This document shows positions 25,158 through 34,800 of a stretch of DNA of 40,358 bases, in pieces (position 1 is the first letter of the stretch; each line of letters begins with the position of its first letter). Under the pieces are notes generated by a model that worked only from the letters and a program-made list of their open reading frames with translations, had not been told where the DNA came from and did not search any database. Position numbers and translations under genes: made by a program. Source of the stretch: an uncultured Hungatella sp. (GTDB lineage Bacteria; Bacillota; Clostridia; Lachnospirales; Lachnospiraceae); NCBI GenBank assembly GCA_949879025.1, contig CATLBO010000018.1:1-40358 (forward strand), in the 5' to 3' direction.

Positions 25158-26138
25158 ATGGCGGTAAATACGGCATATCTTTGTGAAGAGGAAAGGCAGG
25201 GAATCAGAATTTTGGAATACAGAAGCCTGGACAGTCTGGCAGCTGTGCCTGAGCAGGCCGGCGGCCGGCCGGTAACGGCATTGGCCCCCTATTTGTTTTC
25301 TGCACATAAAAATTATAATGACGGGGAACACCCAGGGGCTTTCTGGATATCAGAATCCGGGCAGAGGCTGCCTTGGGAAGAGGCAGGAGAACTGCCTGTG
25401 GTGAAGGGAGATGTTCTGGAGGAGCTGCGGCTTCCTTCCGTTTTAAAACAAGTAGGGAATTATGGGCTTTATAACTGCAGCAGACTGAAGAAGCTGGAGC
25501 TGTTCAGCACAACATTAGATTGGGGGCCAGGGGTATTTACCGGATGCCAGGGCGTGACGGATCTGACAGTCCATGTAGATGAATCACAGAAATCCTGTCT
25601 GAAAGAGATCCTTGCAGAATTAAGGCAGACCTTGACAGTAACCTATGATGGAGAGGAAAAAGCTTTGCTGATTTTCCCTGAATTTTTTGAAGAAGCAGTG
25701 GAAAATACCCCTGCAAGAATTCTGATGACCAATACCCACGGATGCGGCCAGAGATACCGCAATGCGTTTGTCCAGACCCGCTTTCAGTTTCAGGAATATG
25801 ACAGCCTTTTTCCCCATGTTCAGGTTCAGGAACCGGAGGAACTGGTGACAGAACTGGCTTTAGGGCGGATCATGCATCCGTATCATCTATCTGAGGAGTT
25901 TAAATGCCGTTATATGGAATACCTGAAAGAGCATAAGACGGCAGCTGCCTGCCAGGCGGTCAGGAAAGAAAATATGAATTGCCTTACATGGCTGATCGAA
26001 CATGTTTCATATGAAAAAGAAGATTTAAAGATTGTCATTGAAACCGCTAACCGGAGGGGAAATACGCCGGCAGTAAGCATGCTGATGAACAGGGCGGAAA
26101 AACAGGGAGCTGTGAAAAGGCGGAGATTTGCGCTGTAG
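25158..26138 (+). CDS. Leucine-rich-repeat protein of the MoxR-VWA operon
   Basis: A 326-residue protein without signal peptide. Residues about 75-165 contain BspA/LRR_5-like units (ELRLPSVLKQVGNYGLYNCSRL is cut here to its pattern: LRLP...I..YAF..C..L). Residues about 240-326 are helical and ankyrin-like, ending in a basic tail. I chose the ATG at 25158, which has AAGGAA seven bases upstream; in-frame ATGs at 25116 and 25140 have weaker sites. It stops 37 bases before the VWA-like gene, so the three genes to 29168 look co-transcribed. It may recruit substrates to the MoxR-VWA pair; that role is inferred. Confidence 0.6.
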   Translation: MAVNTAYLCEEERQGIRILEYRSLDSLAAVPEQAGGRPVTALAPYLFSAHKNYNDGEHPGAFWISESGQRLPWEEAGELPVVKGDVLEELRLPSVLKQVGNYGLYNCSRLKKLELFSTTLDWGPGVFTGCQGVTDLTVHVDESQKSCLKEILAELRQTLTVTYDGEEKALLIFPEFFEEAVENTPARILMTNTHGCGQRYRNAFVQTRFQFQEYDSLFPHVQVQEPEELVTELALGRIMHPYHLSEEFKCRYMEYLKEHKTAAACQAVRKENMNCLTWLIEHVSYEKEDLKIVIETANRRGNTPAVSMLMNRAEKQGAVKRRRFAL

Positions 26139-26175
26139 AGGTAAGGCCAAGGAGTGGAGAAAGGGGGGCAGGCAT

Positions 26176-27492
26176 ATGATTGACCCTGCCAGACACAGGC
26201 AGCTGGAAGAACTGAACATGGTAAATGTGTGCACGCAGATATTGTATGACGCCAGGAATGAATTATACTTAAATATGCATTTTCTGGATATATCATTAAG
26301 CAGCCTGGGATTTGAGTCAGATCCGTCTATGAAAGGTTTGGGAACTGACGGGTATGTGATTTACTACAATCCGGATCATTTGTGTGCCCTTTACCGTCGG
26401 GGAAGGGTTTATGTAAATCGCACATATTTGCACATGGTGCTGCACTGCCTTTTCTGCCATCTTGATGCCAAAGGAAACCAGGCGGAAGCGTACTGGAACC
26501 TGGCCTGTGACATTGCCATGGAATCTATTATTGACGGACTTTACCAAAAATGCATTCATGCTGCGCCGACGCCCTTCCGCAGAGAAACGTATCTTCGCTT
26601 GAAAAAGCAGATGAAGGTGCTGACAGCAGAGGGAATTTACAGGGCCTTACAGAACATGAATCTGACCGAAAATCAGTATAATAGGCTGGCAGCGGAATTT
26701 TATACAGACAGCCATGAAAAATGGAATGAAGAGCCGCCGCCGGGCATACCGGTTCCAAGACAAAACAGATGGACAGACAACCGGGAAAAGATGCAGACTG
26801 AGATGGAGTCGGCAGGGCTGGACCCTTCTGGGGGACATGAGGAAAAGAGCTTTCTTGAACAGATTCAGGTAGAAAACAGGGAACGTTATGATTATAAGCG
26901 GTTTCTGAGAAAGTTTGCTGTTATGAAGGAGGAGATGCAGACAGACCAAGACTCCTTTGACTATATATATTATACCTATGGATTGAACATGTACGGAAAC
27001 ATGCCGCTGATCGAACCCCTGGAATCAAAAGAGGTGCACCGGATTGAGGATTTTGTATTGGTTATTGACACTTCCATGTCTTGCTCCGGCCAACTGGTAA
27101 GACGCTTTTTGGAGGAAACGTATGGGGTTTTAAGTGAAAGCGAAAGTTATTTCAGAAAGATCAATGTCCATATTATTCAGTGCGATGATCAGGTTCGTTC
27201 TGATGTGGTTATTACAGATAAAGGGCAGATGGAAGAATACATGAAGAACTTTACCATAAAAGGAAACGGGGGGACGGATTTCAGGCCTGCATTTGAATAT
27301 GTGGCGGGTCTGAAAAAACAGGGTCAGTTTACAAGACTGCGGGGACTGCTATATTTTACTGATGGAAAAGGGATTTATCCGGTCAAAATGCCTCCATATG
27401 ATACGGCTTTTGTGTTTATTCAGGATCAATATGAGGATGTGTCAGTCCCCTCCTGGGCAATAAAACTGATTTTGGATGACAGATTACAGTGA
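26176..27492 (+). CDS. VWA/DUF2201-like protein with altered metalloprotease motif
   Basis: A 438-residue protein of the COG3864 type. The N-terminal half has HMVLHCLFCH near residues 86-95 followed by WNLACDIAMES. Relatives carry HExxH plus a third histidine, but here the catalytic glutamate is methionine, so proteolysis is doubtful although metal binding may remain. The C-terminal part, from about residue 290, is a von Willebrand A-like fold with the metal-site start VIDTSMSCSG and later GGTDFRPAF and FTDGKG. AAGGGGGG fixes the ATG at 26176. VWA proteins of this kind act with the MoxR ATPase encoded next. Confidence 0.82.
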   Translation: MIDPARHRQLEELNMVNVCTQILYDARNELYLNMHFLDISLSSLGFESDPSMKGLGTDGYVIYYNPDHLCALYRRGRVYVNRTYLHMVLHCLFCHLDAKGNQAEAYWNLACDIAMESIIDGLYQKCIHAAPTPFRRETYLRLKKQMKVLTAEGIYRALQNMNLTENQYNRLAAEFYTDSHEKWNEEPPPGIPVPRQNRWTDNREKMQTEMESAGLDPSGGHEEKSFLEQIQVENRERYDYKRFLRKFAVMKEEMQTDQDSFDYIYYTYGLNMYGNMPLIEPLESKEVHRIEDFVLVIDTSMSCSGQLVRRFLEETYGVLSESESYFRKINVHIIQCDDQVRSDVVITDKGQMEEYMKNFTIKGNGGTDFRPAFEYVAGLKKQGQFTRLRGLLYFTDGKGIYPVKMPPYDTAFVFIQDQYEDVSVPSWAIKLILDDRLQ

Positions 27493-27497
27493 ACCTT

Positions 27498-27593
27498 CAT
27501 GCGTCTGGGAGCGGATGCGCACCGTATACGAAAATCTGGGCGGTGCAATTGGCATCCCTGAACGGATGCCGCCTGCTAAGTGGCGAGACTTTT
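27498..27593 (+). repeat. Interspersed ~95-bp structured repeat, copy B
   Basis: This copy matches 15178-15273. In this one the core GGCATCC, CTGAAC and GGATGCC forms a perfect seven-base stem with a six-base loop, and outer GGCGG/CCGCC segments could extend it. It fills the gap between the VWA-like and MoxR genes, so any RNA made from it would sit inside the operon message. Confidence 0.7.
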
Positions 27594-27638
27594 AAAATAA
27601 GAGATTTGGAGAAAAATGAGTAGGAGGAAAATTAAGTT

Positions 27639-29168
27639 TTGAATATTAAGCGGGCCAAAGAAGAAATAAAGAATACCATTGAAGCATACTTGCTGCGTGA
27701 CAGATATGGGGCATACGAGATTCCCCCTGTCAGGCAGCGGCCGGTTCTGCTTATGGGGCCGCCTGGAGTGGGAAAGACACAGATTATGGAACAGATTTCC
27801 CAAGAATGCCGCATTGGCCTGGTATCCTACACCATTACCCATCACACCAGGCAGAGCGCCATTGGCCTGCCTTTTATTCAGGATCGGATTTATGATTCCA
27901 GGCGGTGCTCCGTGACGGAGTACACGATGAGCGAAATTGTAGCTTCCATATATGATAAGATTGCGGATACAGGGCTTCAGGAAGGGATCTTGTTTATTGA
28001 CGAGATTAACTGTGTGTCGGAAACCCTGGCGCCTGCCATGCTTCAGTTTCTTCAGTGCAAAACTTTTGGCAGCCACAGCATTCCTCAGGGATGGATCATT
28101 GTGGCAGCAGGCAATCCTCCGGAATACAACAAGTCAGTAAGAGAGTTTGACATTGTTACCTTGGACAGGATTAAGATGATTCCTGTTGAGGCGGATTTTG
28201 GTGTATGGAGAGAGTATGCCCAGCAGGTGAATATTCATCCTGCCATTGTTTCCTACCTTGACATAAAAAAGCAGAATTTCTGCCGGATTGAAACTACGGT
28301 AGACGGCAAACTATTCGCTACCCCCAGAGGCTGGGAAGATCTGTCCAGACTTATAGAGGTATATGAAAAACTTCACAAAACTGCAGACAGAGAAGTCATC
28401 TTCCAATACATCCAGTACCCTCTGATTGCCAAAGATTTTGCAAATTATCTGGAACTTTATTATAAGTATCAGAAAGACTATGAAATTGAGGCGATTTTAG
28501 ACGGGAAACAGAGACAGGGTATTTATGAAAGGTTGGAGAGGGCTCCTTTTGATGAGCGGCTCAGCGTTATGAGCCTGCTTTTGGCAGGACTGAACAGTGG
28601 CTTTAAGGAGATGTCAGAAAAAGGGAAGCGCTTGGAACGGCTGCAGAGAATTTTCCGGCGGCTGAAACCTAAAGGAACACAGGGCGGAGGCGAAGATGCC
28701 TATGGGGCAGAGTATGCTTCTGCTGCAGAATACCTGGAAGGACTTACTGCAGGGATGCAGGCAGAGCGGAAATATAAGTTTGAATCAAAACTGCTGAGCC
28801 GGGCAGAGGATCATCTGTATCAGGATGTAATGAGGATTCTGGAACAGACTGTCCAGGAGATAAAGGCAGACCACTGCCAGACAGAGGAAGAGGTGTGGGA
28901 GAAAGTTTCCTATGTTTTTGAGAAAGAAAATGAAGCATATGAAGGTATGTTTGAACTGTGGGGGCAGAGGCTGGAACATGTCTTCGATTTTATGGAGGCA
29001 GCATTCGGCAGCGGGCAGGAAATGGTGGTATTTGTTACAGGCTTGAATACTGGGTTTTACAGTGTGGAGTTTCTGCAGGAATACAATTGCAGCCGATACT
29101 ATCAATATAATAAAATGCTTTTATTTGATGACAGGGAAAGGGAAATTCTGAAAAAGATGGGATCATAG
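27639..29168 (+). CDS. MoxR-family AAA+ ATPase
   Basis: A 509-residue AAA+ protein. Walker A GPPGVGKT is at residues 40-47, Walker B ILFIDEIN near 117-124, a sensor in IVAAGNPPEYN near 155, and an arginine-rich lid beyond 230. The C-terminal 200 residues are helical and charged. MoxR ATPases remodel or insert cofactors into target complexes together with VWA partners, as with the gene just upstream. The start is TTG at 27639 with TAGGAGG about twelve bases before. The gene ends at a promoter for the next gene. Confidence 0.88.
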   Translation: MNIKRAKEEIKNTIEAYLLRDRYGAYEIPPVRQRPVLLMGPPGVGKTQIMEQISQECRIGLVSYTITHHTRQSAIGLPFIQDRIYDSRRCSVTEYTMSEIVASIYDKIADTGLQEGILFIDEINCVSETLAPAMLQFLQCKTFGSHSIPQGWIIVAAGNPPEYNKSVREFDIVTLDRIKMIPVEADFGVWREYAQQVNIHPAIVSYLDIKKQNFCRIETTVDGKLFATPRGWEDLSRLIEVYEKLHKTADREVIFQYIQYPLIAKDFANYLELYYKYQKDYEIEAILDGKQRQGIYERLERAPFDERLSVMSLLLAGLNSGFKEMSEKGKRLERLQRIFRRLKPKGTQGGGEDAYGAEYASAAEYLEGLTAGMQAERKYKFESKLLSRAEDHLYQDVMRILEQTVQEIKADHCQTEEEVWEKVSYVFEKENEAYEGMFELWGQRLEHVFDFMEAAFGSGQEMVVFVTGLNTGFYSVEFLQEYNCSRYYQYNKMLLFDDREREILKKMGS

Positions 29169-29179
29169 GTGATATGGTA

Positions 29180-29207
29180 TTGCATTTTATATTTTAAACG
29201 ATATAAT
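29180..29207 (+). promoter_or_regulatory. Sigma-70-type promoter of the His/Cys-rich protein gene
   Basis: TTGCAT at 29180-29185, a 16-base spacer and a perfect TATAAT at 29202-29207 lie 55 bases before the start codon at 29262. Confidence 0.6.
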
Positions 29208-29261
29208 AGAGATATATCAGGAAAACACAATGGGTACACACATTCAGGAGGATTGTTAATT

Positions 29262-29699
29262 ATGTGGAGGAAAAAGGTTATGGCTGCCGCAGCGGCAGGC
29301 ATGGTGATGGCTGTAATGGCAGCGTCTCCGGCTCTGGCACATGGACATGGCTGCCGTCGGCGGGTAACTGCCGCCGCTTCCGATACGGCTAGTTTAGCCT
29401 GCACCATCGAAGGGTGCAGTGAAACAGGGTACCATACCCATGACAGTCACGGCTACTGGGGATGCTATCCGGTCTGTACGGCAGAAGGGTGCAGCGAAAC
29501 AGGCCATCATTCCCATGATGGTTATGACTGCTGGGGATATTATCCGGTTTGCGCTGTAGAAGGGTGCAGCGAAACAGGCCATCATGTTCATGACGAACAC
29601 AATTACTGTGGTTACAGCCATCGCAGCGGATACTGTGATAATTCTTGCCAAACGCCTTCAGGCAATGCAGGATACGGCGGGCATCACGGCTGTTATTGA
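29262..29699 (+). CDS. Secreted His/Cys-rich repeat protein
   Basis: A 145-residue exported protein of no named family known to me. Residues 1-26 form a signal peptide ending ALA before HGHG. Three tandem 25-residue repeats follow at residues 47-71, 72-96 and 97-121, each built on C..EGCSETG.H.HD and an aromatic-rich end. A Cys/His/Gly-rich tail ends HHGCY. The spacing of Cys and His suggests binding of zinc or another transition metal outside the cell. The ATG at 29262 has AGGAGG about nine bases upstream. It has its own promoter and a terminator downstream, so it is probably a single-gene unit beside the MoxR operon. Confidence 0.75.
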   Translation: MWRKKVMAAAAAGMVMAVMAASPALAHGHGCRRRVTAAASDTASLACTIEGCSETGYHTHDSHGYWGCYPVCTAEGCSETGHHSHDGYDCWGYYPVCAVEGCSETGHHVHDEHNYCGYSHRSGYCDNSCQTPSGNAGYGGHHGCY

Positions 29700-29768
29700 C
29701 AGCCAGGGCCGCCTGATGCAAGAGACTGGGGCAAAAACACCGGGATACAGCGGCTTAGACAGCATGTA

Positions 29769-29811
29769 AGAAACGGGTGCACCGGCTTTTTAGCTGGTTC
29801 ACCCGTTTCTT
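29769..29811 (+). terminator. Intrinsic terminator after the His/Cys-rich gene
   Basis: A hairpin with outer AAGAAACGGGTG/CACCCGTTTCTT arms and an inner ACCGGC/GCTGGT stem around TTTTTA, ending in TTCTTGTC. It separates this gene from the next promoter. Confidence 0.7.
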
Positions 29812-29821
29812 GTCGAAATCC

Positions 29822-29849
29822 TTGACATAATGGGGGGTTATATTATAAA
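29822..29849 (+). promoter_or_regulatory. Sigma-70-type promoter of the MBL-fold gene
   Basis: TTGACA at 29822-29827, a 16-base spacer and TATAAA at 29844-29849 lie 33 bases before the ATG at 29882. Confidence 0.55.
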
Positions 29850-29881
29850 ATAGTTGAAGACTTTTGACAGAGGAGAGCGTT

Positions 29882-31036
29882 ATGTTCGTAGGAAAAAGCC
29901 TTTTGGCTTCACTAATGATAAGTTCGGCAGTAATCACTTCAAGCCCTGAGGGAACAGAGGTTTCAGATTCTCGTATAAATGCAACGGTTTTAGTAGTATC
30001 GGAAAAGCCGGAAGAAGAGGCGGCACCCCAGATATCAGAAACATCAGAGGAGGAGACGCCCCAGGACTCGGAAAAACCTCAAGAATCACAGGAAAAGGAG
30101 AAGCTGCAGAAGCCAGAGGAGACTGATTCTGAGGAAGAGCCGGAGGAGACCGATTCCGGGGAAGAGCTGGAGACAGACGAAGAAGAGGAAGATAGTCAGG
30201 CGTCAGAGTGCCCGGTGCTGGAAGGAACAGCCATGACCATGCTGTCAAGCCAAGGGGGAGCCCAAATGCTCAGTTCCGTTATACGCTCGGAAAACGGCAG
30301 CCTGGTTGTCGTTGACGGAGGCTGGGAAGCAGACGGGGATTATCTTTTGGAAACCATCAAGGAAAATGGGGGAACCGTAGATGCATGGCTTATTACCCAT
30401 CCTCATTCGGATCATGTAGGGGCCCTGTATCATATTCTCAAAAACAGAAGTGATGAAGTTGACATTAATGGAATTTATTATTCCTTTGCACCTATTGGCT
30501 GGTATCAGGAGGTTTCTCCGGAGGATGCGGACATGGTTGGCCGTATTGCGGGAGAACTGGAGAAGATACCCGAGGACAAGCTTCATGATTCCGTAGGGAA
30601 AGATGATAAAATAGTTGTGGACAACTTGTACATAACTGCGTTGAACGATCGCTATGAGTTAAGCACTGATCCGGTTAACAACAGCAGCATTGCATATATG
30701 GTGGAAACGGAAGGGAAAAAGGTTCTGTTTTTAGGCGATATGTCATATGACGGCGGGAGCCAGCTTGGAAGGGAAAACGGAGATTCCCTGAAAGCCGATA
30801 TTGTTCAGATGGCTCATCATGGTCAAAACGGAGTCGGAAAAGCTCTTTATGACGTTATTTCGCCGAAAATCTGCCTCTGGCCCACTCCCCAGTGGCTGTG
30901 GGATAACGATAAGGGAAACGGATATAACAGCGGCCCCTGGAAAACCGTTGAGACCAGGAAATGGATGGAAGACTTTTTAAAGGTAGAAAAAAATTACTGT
31001 ATTAAAGACGGAGACATAGTTTTACAATTAGATTGA
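29882..31036 (+). CDS. Exported metallo-beta-lactamase-fold hydrolase, ComEC-like
   Basis: A 384-residue protein. Residues 1-22 form a short hydrophobic leader, so it is probably exported or anchored. About residues 40-112 form a Glu/Pro/Ser-rich acidic linker. The remainder is an MBL domain with HPHSDHVG near residue 178 (the HxHxDH metal site), GDMSYDGG near 286, and AHHGQNG near 313 as a further metal ligand. This pattern is like the MBL domain of ComEC and its stand-alone relatives, which may hydrolyse nucleic acids or phosphodiesters. GAGGAG before the ATG at 29882 decides the start over an upstream TTG. The real substrate is unknown. Confidence 0.82.
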   Translation: MFVGKSLLASLMISSAVITSSPEGTEVSDSRINATVLVVSEKPEEEAAPQISETSEEETPQDSEKPQESQEKEKLQKPEETDSEEEPEETDSGEELETDEEEEDSQASECPVLEGTAMTMLSSQGGAQMLSSVIRSENGSLVVVDGGWEADGDYLLETIKENGGTVDAWLITHPHSDHVGALYHILKNRSDEVDINGIYYSFAPIGWYQEVSPEDADMVGRIAGELEKIPEDKLHDSVGKDDKIVVDNLYITALNDRYELSTDPVNNSSIAYMVETEGKKVLFLGDMSYDGGSQLGRENGDSLKADIVQMAHHGQNGVGKALYDVISPKICLWPTPQWLWDNDKGNGYNSGPWKTVETRKWMEDFLKVEKNYCIKDGDIVLQLD

Positions 31037-31053
31037 AGAAGGATTAAATGCTA

Positions 31054-31087
31054 AAAAGCCGGTACCTATTTTAGGGAACCGGCTTTT
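31054..31087. terminator. Bidirectional terminator overlapping the bioY 3' end
   Basis: AAAAGCCGGT (31054-31063) pairs with ACCGGCTTTT (31078-31087), with A and T tracts on the outer sides, between the convergent MBL-fold gene and bioY. One arm lies within the last codons of bioY. Confidence 0.85.
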
Positions 31088-31659
31088 ACCAATGCTTTCC
31101 GAATTTTTGAGCCTGTAAGGACTGCCAATATTGTAAGTATAATATCTTTAGGAATAAATGCCGCAAAGGAATAGGCAACAATAGCCTGGAATGACATTTC
31201 TGAAGTGAGAAGCGACCACTGAAAAGCCCCTGCCAGTTCCACGGTCATCAGTCCTATGATGGACAGAATCATGGAAAACAATAGAGATACTGCCTGGCTG
31301 GAATGCTTTATGGGGATTCCGGCAAGCACAGCCAAAACAGGCCATGCAAGAATGTACCCTCCTGTCATTCCTGTAAGACACTGCAGTCCGCCGCTGAAGT
31401 TAGAAAAGACAGGCAGACCTATACAGCCCAGAAGGATGTACACCAAGGTAGCCATACAGCCCTGCTTCCATCCCAGAACGGTTCCAATCAGTGCGATTCC
31501 GAACACCTGGATAGTAACCGGCACTCCGGTGGGAAGAGGAATGGAAATCTGGGATATGACGGTCAAAACAGCGGCTGAAACACCTGTCAGAACTAGATTT
31601 TGGGTGTAAATGCTCCGGCTTTTCGACGAAGCCTGGGAGGCAGAAGATATGGTCTTCAT
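31066..31659 (-). CDS. bioY: Biotin transporter BioY
   Basis: A 197-residue membrane protein with about six helices, the substrate-binding S component of an energy-coupling-factor importer for biotin. The family segments are present: an early PLPTGVPVTIQVFG block, then a YILLGCIGLPVFSNFSGG block, and TGGYILAWP. No ecfA or ecfT genes are nearby, so it would share the general ECF module or work alone. A BirA operator overlapping a strong promoter lies just upstream, so biotin should repress it. No biotin synthesis genes are seen in the window. Confidence 0.93.
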   Translation of the reverse strand: MKTISSASQASSKSRSIYTQNLVLTGVSAAVLTVISQISIPLPTGVPVTIQVFGIALIGTVLGWKQGCMATLVYILLGCIGLPVFSNFSGGLQCLTGMTGGYILAWPVLAVLAGIPIKHSSQAVSLLFSMILSIIGLMTVELAGAFQWSLLTSEMSFQAIVAYSFAAFIPKDIILTILAVLTGSKIRKALVKAGSLK

Positions 31660-31730
31660 AATACGTTCCTTTCTGTAATATGAGTTTCAAGGAGTCTGGA
31701 TACGAATGAAAGAGTCCTTGCTCGAAAAAG

Positions 31731-31759
31731 AATATAACATATATAGAGAGAATTGTCAA
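31731..31759 (-). promoter_or_regulatory. Sigma-70 promoter of bioY
   Basis: On the minus strand TTGACA (31754-31759), a 17-base spacer and TATATT (31731-31736) form a near-consensus promoter. Its -35 box lies inside the left half of the BirA operator. Confidence 0.8.
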
Positions 31760-31785
31760 CTAAACATAAGATATAGTTTACAATT
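31751..31785. promoter_or_regulatory. BirA operator
   Basis: AATTGTCAAC at 31751-31760, a 15-base spacer and GTTTACAATT at 31776-31785 form an inverted repeat with one mismatch, closely matching the Firmicute BirA box. It overlaps the bioY -35 element and lies 34 bases upstream of the helicase gene, so biotin-bound BirA should repress bioY and could also affect the divergent gene. Confidence 0.85.
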
Positions 31786-31818
31786 GATTGCGCCGACATT
31801 TTTAGAGAAAGCAGGTAA

Positions 31819-34800
31819 ATGCATATGTATATTGCAGATTTACACATTCATTCCAGATACTCCAGGGCTACAAGCAGAGAGTGCACGCCAGAGCATTTGG
31901 ATCTTTGGGCAAGACGGAAAGGCATCAGTTTACTGGGAAGCGGAGACTTTACCCATCCGGCATGGCGACAGGAGCTGAGCGAAAAGCTGGAGCCTGCTGA
32001 AGAAGGGCTGTATGTCCTAAAGGACGATTTACGCCTTAAAGACAGAACCGCTGAAGGCGCCTGTCCCCCCAGATTTGTAATTTCCGGAGAAATCAGTTCG
32101 ATTTATAAGAAAAACGGGAAAGTCCGCAAAGTACACAATTTAATTTTGCTGCCAGGGCTTAAGGATGCTGAAATACTTTCGCAGAAACTGGAGACCATTG
32201 GAAATATCCACTCTGACGGCCGTCCGATTCTGGGACTGGACAGCCGGGTTCTGCTGGAGATTACTTTGGAACTGTGCCCGAAAGCCATCTTTGTCCCGGC
32301 TCATATTTGGACGCCTCATTTTTCCATGTTCGGGGCATTTTCTGGTTTTGATACCATAGAGGAGTGCTTTGAAGATCTGACGCCGTATATCCATGCTTTT
32401 GAAACAGGCCTTTCCTCTGATCCTCCTATGAACTGGCGTCTGTCGGCGCTGGACCGCCTTCAGATGATCTCTAACTCTGACGCCCACTCCCCGGCAAAAT
32501 TAGGGCGGGAGGCAAATATGCTTGAGATTGACATGTCTTATGAAGGCCTGTATGAAGCTGTTCAGAACGGAAAAGGCCTGGCAGGAACCATTGAATTTTT
32601 CCCGGAGGAAGGGAAATACCATTTTGACGGTCACAGAAAATGCCATTTGTGCTTAAGCCCCAGGGAAGCAGAACTGTATCAGGGAAAATGTCCGGTGTGC
32701 AAAAAGAAACTGACTATGGGAGTTTCTCACCGGATTGAGCAGCTGGCAGACCGCCAGGAGGGCTTTGTCCGTGCCGGGGCAAAACCTTTTGAGAGCCTTG
32801 TACCGCTTCCGGAAGTGATCGCCGCATCCACTGGACATTCGGCGGCAAGCATGAAGGTTCAGAAGCAGTATGAGGACATGTTGGAGAACCTTGGAACGGA
32901 ATTTTCTATTTTAAGAGAGATCCCGGCAGAGGATATCCAAAAGAAGGCGGGGTATCTGGTAGCTGAGGGAATCAGGAGGCTGAGAAAGGGAGATGTACAG
33001 CGCTTTCCAGGGTTTGACGGAGAGTATGGGATTATCAAGCTGTTTGAGCCGGCAGAGCTGGAATCCATGGACGGACAGATGAACATGTTTGCCATGGCAG
33101 GAGGGCTGGGAGCACGAAAGGGGGAGGATAAAGGAAAGGATCAAGAGGAAGCAAATGTGCAGACATGGGAAACCGGCCAGAAGCATGCTTCAGAGAAGAA
33201 AGATACAGCCTGTGAGGCAGAAAAGAAGGGGATCATGCCAGAAGAAGCGGCGGAGGACTCCAGGGAAGAAGGGCTCAATGAAGAACAGCTTCAGGCTGTC
33301 CAGACCATCTCTCCCAAAACAGCTGTTGTGGCAGGGCCAGGGACAGGGAAGACTAAAACTCTGGTTTCCCGTATCCTTTACCTTCTTCAGAACCGTAGGG
33401 TTAAACCATCGGAGATCACGGCAGTTACGTTTACCAATAAGGCGGCAAAAGAAATGAGGAAGCGCCTGGAACAACAATTGGGAGGCAAAAAGAATACAAG
33501 AAACCTTCATATTAATACAATTCACGGACTTTGCTATGAGATACTGAAAACTTCAGGAGAAGAGTTTTTTCTGGCAGATGAGGAGACTGCACTGGAAGTT
33601 GCAGAAGAAACAGTGAAAGAGCTGGAAATAAAGGAAAGGCCGGAAAAATTAAGGCAGCTGATATCCAGAAAGAAAACCGCCCTATTGGAAGAAGAGGCTG
33701 TTTTGGAGTTTCCCTATATCAATCAGGCGTCAGAGCTTTATAACAAAAAGCTTGCTGCGCTTCACGGATTAGATTTTGATGATCTCCTTGTAAAAGCCCT
33801 GGAATTGGCAGAAAACAGAAAAGAAAGCTTAAAATCCTTTACGTATCTTCTTGTAGACGAATTTCAGGATATCAGTCCAATCCAGTACCGTTTAATTCAG
33901 GAATGGAGCAGGGGAGGAAGAGAAGTGTTCCTGATTGGTGACCCAAATCAATCTATTTATGGATTCCGGGGTGCAGATCCGGGGAGCTTCGGCAAATTCG
34001 AAGAGGAACAGAAAGCAGAGGTAATCCGCCTAAGGAAAAATTACCGCTCTGCCCCAGAGATACTAAAAGCGGCACAAGAAGTATTGAAAGATTTCAATGG
34101 CCTGGAGCCTGTGAGGCCTTCCGGTCTTCCGGTCCGGCTGGTGCAGACATCAGGTGAAATGGCAGAAGCCATCTTTGTGGCAAAAGAGATTAACCGACTT
34201 GTAGGCGGTATTGATATGCTGGATATGGAGGAGGGGTTCTCCTGTACAGGCGAACGGACGCCTCGAAGCTTTAAAGACATTGCAGTGCTTTACCGTACAC
34301 ATCGGCAGGCAGAGCTTCTGGAAAAATGTCTGAAAAAGGAAGGAATTCCCTACGTGGTAACGGGAAGGGAAAGCTTTCTGAAAGAACCCTGCGTCCAGGG
34401 AAGCCTGGCATTTTTCAGAAGCATTCTGGACGATGAAGACCAGCTTGCAAGGAAACGGTGCCTGAGATTGCTGTGGAATCTGGATGAAGGCCATATATCC
34501 CAGTGTGCCTATGGATTGCTGGCGGACAAATACAGGGAGCTTCTAAAGCGCAGACAGCCACAGAGTATTTTAAGCATATGGCAGGAAGACATGGAATTTT
34601 CTCTTAACCCGGCTATGGAAAAATTACGCTCAGCCGCAATGTTTTATAAAACCATGGGAGAAATGCTGGAGAGTATAGCATTTGGCCAGGAAAGCGATAT
34701 AAAGCGCTGCGGAGGGAAAACATATACTTCAGATGCAGTGGCCCTTATGACGCTTCATGGATCGAAAGGGCTGGAATTTCCGGCAGTGATATTATATGGC

